Origin: Lingula anatina | Lineage: Eukaryota; Brachiopoda; Lingulata; Lingulida; Lingulidae | Direction: 5' to 3' | Assembly: GCF_001039355.2 (NCBI RefSeq) | Contig: NW_019774703.1 | Location: 312,189 to 376,188, forward strand | Length of the DNA: 64,000 nt | Shown here: positions 11,112 to 23,800 of the stretch, in pieces | How positions within the stretch are numbered: the stretch's first letter is position 1 | How the letters are laid out: each line of letters opens with the position of its first letter | Notes under the pieces: generated by a model | Seen by the model: the letters and a program-made list of their open reading frames with translations, nothing else | The model's database searches: none | Told to the model about the DNA's origin: nothing | Program-made: the position numbers and the translations under genes

Positions 11112-14100
11112 TCACTCATTGGTCTTGGAATCATTCACTTCATTCACAGTAGACGCTGATTGCCCGTCATTCACCCTACCCTCGCTGAACGTGCTTGTGT
11201 TGGTGTAGTGGTGTGCCTCGGTGCCCCTCTCGTCCACATCCGGGCCCTGCATACCATTCTGAGGCAGCTCCGAGGGTCCAATCTCAAAGCTTGCCATATG
11301 AAAGCCCTCCTTTTTTCTAGATACATTAGAAATAGAATAGAAATATACCGATTAGTGTCAATGTCAAGGGTTATTATCTGAAACATTAACACTTTTATTG
11401 ATATTAATGTCAAGCAAAAATAAAAAGAAATGACCAGCAAACATGTGTAGATTTGTTAGATTCGTTAGGTTACGTTACTACTTCGTTTAGATACTTAAAA
11501 TCGCTTACAGTAAATTCGCCTTGCGTTTACTTTTTTGGTACAGTTGAGCAACTTTTCAAGAGCATGCGAGCAATGTTTTTTTGTTGTTTTTTTTAATTTT
11601 GGATATATGATCTCGGCAAATGATTAATATTTATATCTACTTAACTGATGCAAGTTTTAAGACATCAAAAACCTCACAGAAATACTTTCCTTACTTTGAA
11701 TTTCTTTCTCTGAGGGCTTTGATGACCGTGATGCTTATAAGGACCAGGAGGAACGCTCCCGTAGCAATTACAGCTATAACCCATCCTTCTAATGGTGCCG
11801 CGGCCTCTGTCGGGGTTGGAGCAGGCAGCACTGATATCTAAAATTTGTGTTTGATTCAAATTTTATCTGTCGTAGGCCTATTTTCAATATTCATACGCAC
11901 ACATTCACTTTTTTTTATTTGCATTTAATGATTCCCAATACCTTCACTCTCACTACCCGCAAGTAATTAAACAGCTCAACTTGATTAGCGACCACTGTTA
12001 AAGGATTTACATATGCACGTGCACACATAACATAAACTATCCTTTTTTTCTAAAACAATAAAGGGAAAGGTAATAAATACGATCTAAGATGAAAATTGCT
12101 TGTAAAAAAGGCACTAGTTATGATCAAAACTTCTAAATTACAAGCAGTTATCCAAACGTTTAAACCAATGTTCTCGAATTCTGCGTGCGGGTCATTGCTA
12201 CACAGTAACCATACGCCCACTCATTTGATGCTTACATCCAAACGGGCTTACTTAAAATGCACCGTGCAAAATTTCCATTAACCTTATCATAGCCACGTTC
12301 TCACTTACCATGTCGGCTTTCAACTTTTCTGATGTTATTATCATGTCTTTGAGCTGTGCGCTTGTCAGTGCTACATTATTTTCGCTTGAGCCCTCTATGT
12401 AAAATTCCACTGTTTTAGCAGCGCCCTCTCCGACAACACTCAAGATAACAATTTTGTCTGCTCTGTAATGTAAACATACGTTAATCATAGTTAGAAAGTG
12501 ATAGAACTGCTCAGTGATAAAAATGAGACGACAATACGAGAGAGAGAGATAAAGAGAGAGAGAGAGAGAGCTCTATTAGTTTCTACACTTACGTTAGGCC
12601 TGTGTGATTACAATTATTTTTTGGGTCCTCGCAATAGGTTACGGCTTCGTTTGCTATAGTTGTTTTGAACTTTTCTTCATTGTACTGAAAGAAAATTTTG
12701 TGATGAGGGATGTAATCTAATGAAATACTTTATTTTGAATAGATGCCATTACGTATATCTCGTAATCACCGTGTTGACCATATTCTAACAAATTGCAAAG
12801 GCATAAAAGCCGAAAACAAGGACGCTTTTATCTTTTTATTAGCTGATCAATACTGATGCCACGGAGACTTAATTTGTTACAATTTCTAATGATACGTTAA
12901 CAAGACATCACATAAATGTACTGTAAGATGAATTAGCAAACCTACAAAACCTACATTGGAGACTTGTACTTTGATTGCCCCCTTCTCTTTGGCATCTTTA
13001 TTTGGTGATTTCGTTGGTGTTGCTGGTTTAGGGGTGGATTTTGTTTGGGTAGGAGACTGTGATGCTGTCGGAGAAGCTGCAGTGCTTGTACTCATGCTCA
13101 TGCTTTCACTTTCGCTTTGGCCTGGATTCATCGATGTGGACGTTGACGGCATTTCACTGGCACTAACCAGGGCTGTAGTTGAATAAGCCACTGAAGATAA
13201 AGCTGTAGAGGGCAAAGAAGATGGATCTGGGCTTTCAGACGAGGACATCGCTTGCGTAGTTTCAACACTCATTGAGGAAGCCAAAGATGTCATGGTCTGT
13301 GTAGTAAGTTGACTCGTAGTAGACGAAGAAGAAGCCGTGGCTCCTACGCTATTAGACGAAGGCATCGTTATTGTACTTTTATCAGTCACAGAAGAAGTCA
13401 AAGATGTCATTGGATGTGTAGATTGTTGACCCACGGAAGAGGAGGAAGGGATATCTGTGGATGCTTGCACTGATGAAGATTCTGAACTAGTCGTCATACT
13501 CGTGTCAACAGGCGAAGCATCTCCCGGTTGGGAAGACTGCGATGGGATGGCCTGTGTAGTTTGTACAGCACTCGACGATACATCCTGTGTAGACGTACTC
13601 CCTGCAATTGTTACATGTACAGTGCATTGAATAGAAATCATTTTTCTGTACTTTTGTGTAAGAAGTTACATATCGCGAACAGGGAATAAAAGAATGCCAA
13701 ATAATCAACCTTTACAAGAACGGCTCTTATCTAACCTGATGTTGTTGACTTAGTTTAAGAGATCTTGGGTTTTGTTAGCATATTTGATAACAACTAACAG
13801 GGATAAAGACTTGAATATGATGGTAAATGCTTGCTAAGGACAAGAATTTAGAAAAAATACTGCTTTTAGAAGCACTCACTAACTCTGTTCACCACCGGCG
13901 TTGCACTGTTTTAAAGTGGGTAACAAGTAATTAACTTAAGTTGACCTTGCACCAAGATAAACTTGTACTTTTCGTGCAATGAATGATTATTATGTGTCTT
14001 ACCTGAAAAGCCAGCTTTACAAAAGAAAAAAAGTCAAAATAAATAAAACATTTTAGCTGTTATATGTGTTACTGGTATTTTTTACTAAAAGAGTACGTGC

Positions 14101-15616
14101 TAGAATTGGCAATAGAATATTGGCTTTTTTCCAAGAAATGTAACAATTGACTTTGGATAAGATTGAGTAAACAAACAAGTATCGCATGGGTACTCCAAAC
14201 TTTTTGACATTTCGAGTGTTAGCTAAACAGTAAACGGGCTTTGAATCCTGTTTTATGAGGCCAGGGTTGCCTTAAAGTTACTTTCCGTACTTAAGAGTAT
14301 ACACGCGGGTAGTTCTGGAAACATGGAAGTTCAGTTCCATTTTCTAAATGTCGACAATCCTGCGGATAATGCACGTGTTACAACAGCAGTTACCTCTATA
14401 TTAGCTAATTTCGTGTTACATTAATGTACTTATCAACATTCAAGATACAGATGCTAATACGTGTATGAGGAATGTTGGTTTTCCTGTCATACGTTTTAAA
14501 GATGGACCATAGGATTTTTTTTAATTTTGCAATTTGTGACAGCTATTTTACTAAATGTTAATCTCACGATCCGACAAGATCTTTTCGTTAATAAAACGAA
14601 GAAAACGAGCCCAATAGACAGAATGAAAATGAAGATAAACGCCTAGAGGTTTGTTGCAGGGGAGGGGGGGGGACTTAACGCTTTTTGTTTCCTGTAAAAA
14701 TAACAGATAGAAACATAGCACCTTAGTTCGCCCCGTCTATGTCACGGTTATCTTTATGTTTGGTCTATCACATGCCGGATTAAGATAACTGAAGTACACC
14801 TCACCGTGTGACTCAAAGGTGCCATTGCTACACCCACTGCAAAGTAAACAAATAAATAAAGGATACTGAACATTTTAGCAGCAGTATATTTGCCAACAGT
14901 CCGAATGGTCATTTTGGTAGAGAAGATAATTTGGACAGGTCTGTTTAGTAACACAAGCATCTGGAGGACAGCGATTTCTGATAAGGGTTTTATTAGGTTT
15001 GGAAATTGCGTGTGGTGGGACCTAATAGTTGATACAAACGCACCTTGTAACATACACCCCAAGCATTTCGTGACAACGGTTTTCAAAAGTGCCCGTCCTG
15101 CTTCCAATATTAAAGTAGATCATTTTGACGGCCATTATTTGTCTAGAAAATGGAATTTATAATTAATTTTTCATTTCTGTATCAATGAATGAAGCTGGCA
15201 CAAGGCAATGTTCTCTCTTTAAAGTACATTAAGGACCAAACGATGAAATAGAAATGTAAATAACCAACCATTTTTTTTTTGTAAAAAATATACATGTACC
15301 ATGGGCTTTTTTCATTCATCAGAGAAAAGACTTCCGATACATTGCAACCACTTTTTCTAACAGAGCTTTTGTCAGTAAGTCCTAGAAATGACATTTCCAA
15401 AATTTGCTGTTACACGGTATGGGTGTGGTAGCAAATTGTCAGTAATTTCTGACCCAATTCTTTCTATTTGCCTTAGCTAAAATCGTTTAACCGAAGTCAA
15501 TAAGCAAGTGATAAGGCCAGCGAATACATACCTGTGGCAGTAGAATTGGTTTGACAACATACTGGTGAAGCGCCTAGTGCAGCCAAACACACAACTATCA
15601 ACAGTTTGGCGTACAT
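11112..15616 (-). CDS. Mucin-like single-pass type I membrane protein, 441 aa
   Basis: Six exons on the minus strand: 15616-15532, 13601-12955, 12684-12593, 12462-12309, 11837-11695, 11316-11112. All have GT-AG borders and phases join (1, 0, 2, 0, 2), giving 442 codons including stop. The start ATG opens a signal peptide (MYAKLLIVVCLAALGASPVC). Exon 2 encodes about 215 residues very rich in Ser/Thr/Pro, a likely heavily O-glycosylated stalk. Then comes a compact region with two Cys (VTYCEDPKNNC) and strand-like segments (KIVILSVVGEG, VEFYIEG), possibly a SEA-like or other membrane-proximal fold. A TM helix follows (GWVIAVIATGAFLLVLISIT), then a short acidic tail without obvious signalling motifs. 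Family unresolved: sialomucin/podocalyxin-like architecture is an inference from layout only. The last exon is duplicated at 4997-5201. Confidence 0.85.
12955..13601 (-). CDS. Ser/Thr-rich mucin stalk exon of the type I membrane protein
   Basis: Exon 2 of the mucin-like gene. It is composed mostly of Ser, Thr, Pro, Ala and Gln with loosely repeated units (for example SSSSVGQQSTHPMTSLTSS and SSNSVGATASSSSTTSQ), ending in a Lys/Pro-rich stretch (KSTPKPATPTKSPNKD) before IKVQVSN. No Cys inside. An extended O-glycosylated spacer is the expected role. Repeat number may vary between alleles. Confidence 0.8.
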
Positions 15617-16036
15617 ATTATTGCAGATGTTCCAACTGTTACTCTTCTGCTTCAACAGACTGGCTTGTACGGCCACGCTCCTAAGACACGAATTTTGATA
15701 TATTCTCTAATAATACGCCGCCCTATTCGAGGACGCTGGTCTATTTCCAGTTGTCTTGCTTGTTACGATCTGCTCTGTAAAGTGCTTTGTGCTGTTAAGT
15801 ATAACTTTCTCATGTAGCCCTCCAGTCCAGATGGCTTGCTTGTAATTCTGAAACGGATTCAATTTACAGTTGTCTTTATCCTGCAGTTTACTGTCGTCTG
15901 ACTTTGACAAAAATAAACCAACAAATGATCAGCAAGTGCGGCAATGTGTACGTTATCAGTGAACTAACCCCACCTAAACCTCAAGTATCGGTATCATGAC
16001 GCACCGCTCAAAGGAAGAAATGTCTCCAAATTCAGA

Positions 16037-16044
16037 TGACGTCA
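16037..16044. promoter_or_regulatory. Palindromic CRE (TGACGTCA) upstream of mucin-like gene
   Basis: A perfect 8-bp cAMP-response element 421 bp upstream of the start ATG of the mucin-like gene. CREB/ATF factors bind this sequence. Position is plausible for a promoter but the transcription start is not known; chance occurrence cannot be excluded. Confidence 0.35.
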
Positions 16045-16593
16045 TTGATAAGGAGTTGACAAATTAGCATAAAATCGGGGTGCCAAAAGTATTGACCGGT
16101 GAGTGGAGATATTGGTAGGCGCTTATCATTACGGTAGCTTCGAATTAGGTTGCATTTCCGTTGTTTTGCAAGGAAATAAGGTATTCAAAGTTTTTTTTAA
16201 ATTAAAAATTCAAGCTTGTGCCTGTGTGTTTAAACGCAATATATATGAACGATAAAGGCTCTTTTAAACGTAGCGACATACATATGAAATAAAAAGCCGC
16301 AAAAAATTTCCAGATCTGCGAGTCGTGTGCTTAATGTTACTATTTTGGCAGCAAATTAGATTATAATCGAAAGCGTCTATCCTGTTTTCATTAATAAAAT
16401 TACTGACAAAAATCTTACAAATTGACCGAAGGTTGATTATATAAAAGCGAGTTGATTGGGGTTTGCTCCCTGCATACTAAAGACTGATTGTTTCGCGTCC
16501 TGTTTCCTAAATTAAATCTAAAGCTTAAGGTAAACGGATTCAGAAAATTGAAAACAAGACAAAAGAAAACAAAACAAAACGAGTGTCTCCATA

Positions 16594-16604
16594 CAGGCCC
16601 GTAG

Positions 16605-16641
<37 letters not shown>

Positions 16642-16830
16642 AAAAAACCCCCCCNNNNNNGTGCAGGCCCGTAGCCAGGGGGGGTTCGGGGGGTTCGAAA
16701 GAACCCCCCCTTTTCGCTGGAAAAAGGTCCACTCTATGTGAAATTTGACCTAGTTACATGGGAATTATATGGTAAAAGGTCCACTTTTTAAGAAAAAGAA
16801 CCCCCTTTGAAATTGCTGGCTACGGGCCTG
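16594..16830. mobile_element. hAT-like MITE (CAGGCCCGTAGCC family) with internal gap
   Basis: Left end CAGGCCCGTAGCC at 16594, right end GGCTACGGGCCTG ending 16830, flanked by the 5-bp repeat CCATA on both sides. Inside are a run of more than 30 G, six Ns (16655-16660) and then a second left end at 16664. The assembler has apparently represented the left terminus twice across an unreadable poly-G. Same family as 34522-34697 and 42690-42866. Confidence 0.75.
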
Positions 16831-18286
16831 CCATAGGTATTTGGGTGACCCTGTAATTCTTCATGTTTCTCAATAGTTTGGGAGTATCTGTTTGTAAACC
16901 CTCACCGTTATCTCTGTTTATACGTGGCACCTACAGGATTGCCTCATTTTGTCTGTCATAGGTAAACTTCATAAACGCCAACTTTATCGGGTAAGCTTTG
17001 TCTGTATAACTATACACGTATTAAGGTGACCTTATATATTTAGGAACATTCAGCGCCCGTTTAGACGCACCTGTGTTTGGATATTCTAGAGAATTTGCTT
17101 CGTGAAACCATACAGGCCATTTTATTGCAACATTCCTTTTTGATTAATTTGACTCCAGGCTACCATATACCGGATACACACTGATACACGCCTAGTGATG
17201 AGAAGTGCAAACAATATTTAAAACAAACTACACAGGACCCCGGGGGTCAGGAGGACAATCAGTCCCTGGTAAATAGTCATTATCAAACTAAATTCAGAAC
17301 ATGGAGTGATAATAAAACTTTGATTTTTAACCGAGTTCACTTTTGGCTATGAGGTCGCTCTAAACGGGTAGGATAATTTTACTTATGAACATACGAAAAA
17401 GATGTAAATTACCTGTACCAACGGATAAGGGGGGTTGAGTAGTGCGAAGACAAGATATCACAGGAGATTTAACAAATTTTATTGAAAATTTCATAACAGA
17501 CAGGTTTTAAAGGGAAAAAAACATTTCCATTTCTACTATATCCAGGTACCCTAATATATTTAATTTTGACGAATTGTTTCATTTACATTTTGCCTTTGCG
17601 GAGGTCTGCGTTTACGGGTTGCTCTCTAGTTGGAGAGTGGACCCTATACCATGGAACCTTTGTGGACCCAGAGAGAACCGTTCCCCGACCAAAAAGGCGG
17701 TTAGTTTTGACCCCCCCCCCCCCCCCAACAATACTTTAAACAAAACGCAAAATGAGTATAACAGTTTTGTTACAAATTTTATTGAAAATTGGACTTTATT
17801 GTTTCATATAACCATCAGATTGTTCAAAATTGACAATGCATTATTTTTTATAAGAAAGTCAACCGGGCATGAGGTGTGATACGTAAAGAAAACAAAAAAC
17901 ATTCACCCACAATGAGATTAAGTAAAAAACAAAAAGAGATTCTTTTTATACACAGAAAACTAAAGCACCATTTTTCTGACCAATCATCAAATGAAAAGCA
18001 AAGAAACACACACTGTAGTGTCTATTATTCTTAACATGAAATTAGTTCAAAATATCTCATCTCTGAATAACACTTTTCAAAAAATGTTTTATATCGATTT
18101 CCTTATCACTTAAACCTATCACTAAAATGATAAAAAAAAACTTTGTGGATAATACTTCATCATCTGTGTTATCTGCTCTACTGACATAAAAAACATTTCA
18201 AGATACAAGAAGCACTTCCTTATTGAAAATCAACTCCATTTTAAGTCATAACCTTCATACATTCATTATGTACAGGAAAAACCATG

Positions 18287-18290
<4 letters not shown>

Positions 18291-18346
<56 letters not shown>
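18291..18346. repeat. (TA)n microsatellite
   Basis: About 56 bp of uninterrupted TA dinucleotides, roughly 470 bp beyond the CARD-NACHT stop codon, in its likely 3' UTR or flank. Confidence 0.95.
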
Positions 18347-18350
<4 letters not shown>

Positions 18351-18818
18351 TAAATGTGTCATAAATCAGGATGAATAAATTAATTCCATTTGTAATCATG
18401 CACTTAAATTAACTTGAATGAACATGATAAAAACAAAAATTCTTTTCAATAGGGAAAAGCATGTTCACCTTTGATAGCTTTATCCTTTAATATATTTCAA
18501 AGTTAAGGCAAAATATCACATCTTACATGGCACAATTAATTCAAAATTAAGAATTTGTGAAAAATAAGGTGCTTTGAACTCAAATGCCATGTGACTTCAA
18601 AAACAAAAAAAAAATGAAAGTAAGCTTCAAATAAACGTTCCAAAATAAATATACATTGAGGGCTCATTAAATGAGGGAATAGCTGTGCAAAATAAAAAGT
18701 GCTTTATGACCAAATGTCAAAAGAAATACTCAGATATGCGGTCCAACATAAATGAATTTGTGCTAGAAGTTGTAAACAACTTACAACTTCTTGATTTGTG
18801 GGACTATCATAAAATGAT

Positions 18819-20841
18819 TCAGTACATATCCAAAAAGAAGTCTATGGGGATATCTGCTTTGTGCATTTCAACATGAACAGAAGGATTCAATTTTTTGAAC
18901 ACTTGGTAAATGATAGAACCTTCAGTTTCCAAGATAACAATCTCACTGTCATCACTATCCTCAGCCCTGCTCCTGTTATTTCCATGGTACAATGGATTGG
19001 CCCTGAGAACTCCTACTTCAGGGTTGGCTGAAGCATGGGGACAAGGCAGCTTATTGTGGTAGAAAACAATAGGGGGCAGACAGTGTGTGTTTGGTGTCTG
19101 GAGCTTCATCTCAGTCCATATCTCCTCATCAGTCATGCAACGAAGGATGGAGCACCCATGAATGAGAAAATTGATACATGAGAGTTTCTTCAGAAAAGAA
19201 CAGTTGCCTTCCTTAGCACAGAAGTCCCCAAGAATATCAAGTATGAAAGGAATTGAAGCAAAACCATAGAAGTTCAACCCATCACAGTAAATAAACAGTT
19301 CATACTGCCCTTCACTGTGCTTGGCAATATGAGAGACAGCATGAACTACCTGCTGGGCAGCCTTATTGGGATCCTTCTCCGAGAAATAGGACAACTCCAG
19401 TACCATGACTGACCTAGGACAAGGAATGTTCTCCAGTACTGCAAAGCAACTCCCTTCCACTTCATGACACAGGTAGTGATTTTTAAAACTTTTAATGTCA
19501 AGAAACAGATCTTTTGGCATGGCCTGAGCAATGATGCTCACACATTCTGGGTGATTGTCTGCCTCGTTAAGGCAGTTGAAACACACTGCGAAAGGGCGGA
19601 AGGTCTTATTGAAGATGTAAGGGTATTTTTGAAGACTTGAATCACAACTAGACCACCGGTGTTTTGTGACAATCAACTGATCATCCCTACAGGAATTTTG
19701 GCAGAATTCTGCAAGAATCTCAAACAAAGGCACGAGCCGTTCTAAATGATCCTTCAGGACCCCTACTATGAATATACAGAGAATACGACTTTCCTGATTG
19801 ACAAGGAATTCTTGGAAATGATGTTGTAATTTCTCATCTGATAATCTGAGGGCATGACGGGCAGCTAAGAACTCTTGGACATTCTTATGAGAGAACCTAT
19901 AGTATGCAGTAGTCTGCAGCCTAGATTTGGCAGGCTGTCTTGCAAGGAACCCAAGTTTGTATGCATCACAGTTAGACAGTTTTGCATCCACGTCATCTCG
20001 AGAAAATTCACACTCGTGCTGAGTTATACCTGTAAATGCTAGTTCTTCAATTTCTGACAACATCTGTTCACATTCCCAAGGCATTTCACTCCCTGAAAAC
20101 CCTGCTTTGTGCTTGTGACAGTATCTTTTGACAGAAGTGAATACAATCTCACTAAATAACTGTGTTAGGGATCTGGGCAGACGGCACTGATTGTCTTCCC
20201 ATAAGGCACACAATAACAAAGTATTGAAAGGGTTTTGAACAAGTTCTTCCACAAGAGAATGCTCATCAACTTCATCTAAGAGGCTCTGGTAACACTTTTC
20301 CTGTTTACCACTGAAATATTGAGCAATAAACTTCTTAGCATTTTCCTTATTAAAACCTTTGCACCTAAGACGCAAATCAAAATACTTTGCTGAAATTTTT
20401 GTTGGTCTTGATGTGACAATGCTAGTAATATGCCTTAGAACCTTTCCTGCTAAAAAATCAAGTACCTTTTGTTTAGTATATTGAGATGCATCGGTCAAAC
20501 CATCTAAAATCAATAACATACTGCTTTGATTGTGATGTATACAGTGAATAACCTCGTCCTTTGATAAATTAAAATCTTCTGGAAGCAACTGATCAAAAAC
20601 TGCATCGACTAAACGCATTTCAGCTCTAACAAACTGAAGTTCAATTTTCAAAACTAAGCTAAAATGACAAACAGAATTCTGCTCATTGCCTGTGGCCCAA
20701 TCATATGCAAGCTTTTGGCAGAGGGTTGTCTTGCCACTTCCAGCAACGCCATCTATGTAAATGTGCCTTGCTGGTGAGGTGCTGCCAGGCAGAGGTCTAG
20801 TTGTAAATAAATCCTGCAGTGACACAGGACCCATCAGATGT
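18819..20841 (-). CDS. NACHT-domain exon of the CARD-NACHT gene
   Basis: A single 2023-bp exon carries the whole NTPase. The P-loop lies near its 5' end (IDGVAGSGKTTLCQKLAYDW), then Walker B (LLILDG), TSRP, and the NACHT-associated winged helix. The C-terminal part is helical with several Cys pairs, without recognisable LRRs. Large single exons for NACHT are usual in animal NLR genes. Confidence 0.9.
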
Positions 20842-23800
20842 CTGAAATAAAGAGAAGCTGCATAATATATATTTTTGAATTTCTATTTTCCATAAATGTC
20901 TTATTGAATAGTTAACTGAAATATTTAAAATATTTTCATTATATAAAGATGCACCTGTACATATGCATCGAAAAGGTATGAATGAAATAAAAAAAAATAG
21001 TACATTCTGTTATGTATCTATCAAATCCATTCACCAACCCATTAACTGGCCCACTTCTCCTACAATAAAATTTTAAACTTAAAGTGATAATAACTCTTCG
21101 TTTCGGCCAAAAAATGAATTTTCCTGGAGTAAACAACAATTTTCCCATACTTACCAATGGTTAATGAATCCATTTTTACATTCAAAGTTAGTCCCTGTTT
21201 TTTTTCTAAAAAGTTTGGTTTTTTGTTAAAATCTCTTAAGAGATTATAACAGAGTATAGCCATCAATGGAGGTCACGTGGTCTAAAGACAAGCTCAGATA
21301 TCAGAATAATAGCTATAACAGCCGTTTTTGTGGGAAAACAGAATATATTATATTTTTATGAGTCACTCACAATGTTTTTATTGTGAAATACAGATTTCAT
21401 ACGAAGAGTTATTATCCCTTTAACTGCTTTATTAAACTAAATAATTGCCATTATTCTTGCCTTAAAAAATTTTACCTTATTTTATGGTTTTATCATACCT
21501 TTTATATGTATCCTTCTCCAATATTTCTAGGCTTGTGTACACGTCTGGGAGACTAATGACAAAATCTTCATTCCATGGGAGTGGCTCCTGCTTGGTAAAA
21601 GTTTTTATGTAAAATAACTGCAATTCCCTCCTCACTGCTTCTAACACCTCTGCTTCAGGTGGTGGATCTGGAAACAGGATTGAGAACATCAGTGTCAAAA
21701 CACTGCCTACTTATCTATCTATCTATCGATCGATCTACATGTGAACTAATATATATATATTCCAGTGTACATATATCACAAGTTACACAATAGCTGGCTT
21801 CAGTGAGAAAATGTTACAAACTTTCATCATATTAAACAGTACAAGTAGCCACTATTGATCATTATCATTTAAGTTCAGACACAAACATACAGATTAAAAG
21901 AAAAACATATGACCATGGCGTAATGCATATGGGTGTGTACAGTACCAAAACACTTTTAAATTATAAAGAACACCAAGGTATGGTTTGTTACTATCTGTAC
22001 ATGTGATACATGTAACTATATGAATATTGTTCTCACACATTCTGTATTCACCCAAATTTATTGCCCCACTTTTGCTACCCATAAAAAAGCCACTTTTTAT
22101 TTCCTGAGATGTGTGAACATTCATATTATTTAATGTGATCCAAGAAGCACCCCATTCCTGTGACTCATGACTGTAACTTTTAATACCTTGTCCTTCATGA
22201 AATGAAGTGATTACACCTGGTGATCTGATTTTCAACTCACGTTTTCAATGAGATATATGCATAGTTTTATTTACTATAATTTGAAGATTTCATTTCTCAT
22301 GAATTTTGATCACTACCCCCTCCCAATGGGAACCTCTCAATATAATCCATATAATTTGATTTTCAACTCATGTTTTCAATGAGATGTGCATAAAGTTTTA
22401 TTTACTGAGATTTGAAGATTTCATTTCTCATGAACTTTGATCACTACCCCCTCCCAATGGGACCCTCTCAATATTATCCAATAAATTTTATGTAAAAAAG
22501 GGTTAATTTGCAACTGGCTTGTAATGATAAGTTTATAAAACTTCAAAATCCCTCAAAAGGTATTAAATCTAGCCACTTGAGCATTGAACATGGGTAATTT
22601 TATATGTAGAGTGAGAGCTCCATACAAAACAGTCAGTGTGACAAGGGTACATTTGACTTGAATTTACTGCACCTAAAAAGCTCTGTTACAGTAACTGCTC
22701 GGCCATGTGCTATGTACTTTCTAGCACACACATGCAGTATGAAGTTTAACAGTTTTTAAGTGAACAAGCATCCCACTACCAGTAAAATATTTTTAAAGTA
22801 AAAACTGACACAGATCTACAAGTGTACTTGTAAAATGCTATCTCCATTGTATTTAATTAAGCATGAATAAATGTTTTGAAGAGATATCCTTATCTTGAAA
22901 GTTGTCCTCAGTATTTTAATAAATGTTACTGCTGATACCATTGCAGTCTCAATATTTCAGAAAGCTTACACAATAAAAGTAAAGGCAATGTTGAATATTG
23001 ATAGCACCTGTAACACTGTAACAATACAGGGTGTTCTAACCCTCTGATAACCTCAACATTTAACTAGAGGATCAGAGAGGCGATACCGCCTCCGAATATT
23101 GTACCACCAGCTGGAGCAAGCGCATTCGTATAGATCCCCACATACACAAAATAAGGGACACAGCCACCAGTCTTTTGCTTGACAAGCTGTAAAAATGCAA
23201 TCAACAAGAATTTTCAAAATATGCAAAAAAAATATTTCAAAAGTTCATCAAAAGGTAGGTGAAAGGTCAATTTCACAGTAAGATTGCCAGTATATGACTT
23301 CTTATTCAACTTCAAAAGTAACTTTGGACCTATCTCTGCCAGTTTGGGAGATAAAAGGGAAGCAAAATTTGCAAAGTTCAGTTCATGGTGAAAAGTAGGT
23401 CAACGGTCAATTTCAAGGTCACATTTAGATTGCCAGTGTATGACTTCCTATTCTAGTTCAATAGTAAATATGGACCTATCTCTGCCAGTTTTGGATATGA
23501 AAGGGAAGCAAAATTTTCAAAGTTCAGTTCATGGTGAAAAGTAGGCCAAAGGTCAATTTTAAGGTCACATTAAGATTGCCAGTATATGACTTCCTATTAA
23601 ACTTCAATAGTAACTTTGGACCTATCTCTGCCAGTTTGGGAGATAAAAGGGAAGCAAAATTTGCAAAGTTCAGTTCATGGTGAAAAGTAGGTCAACGGTC
23701 AATTTCAAGGTCATAGTAAGATTGCCAGTATATGACTTCCTATTCAACTTCAATAGTAACTATGGACCTATCTCTGCCAGTTTTGGAGATAAAAGGGAAG

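Larger units (their letters stand above)
5474..11509. repeat. Large direct repeat, copy 2 (probable haplotype duplicate)
   Basis: Partner of 20-5391, starting immediately after the single N at 5473 and running into the unique part of the mucin-like gene. This copy is continuous with the rest of that gene, so it is the better reference for the locus. Confidence 0.9.
15617..18818. other. Intergenic region: mucin-like promoter side and CARD-NACHT 3' side
   Basis: Holds the presumed promoter of the mucin-like gene (15.6-16.1 kb), a MITE with an internal gap (16594-16830), a poly-C tract near 17710, a (TA)n tract at 18291-18346 and the presumed 3' UTR of the CARD-NACHT gene. Open frames here are short and low-complexity. 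No gene seen. Confidence 0.5.

Noticed and set aside
16415-16732. Pro-rich open frame over a G homopolymer and Ns
   Set aside because: Transposon poly-G and gap, not a gene.
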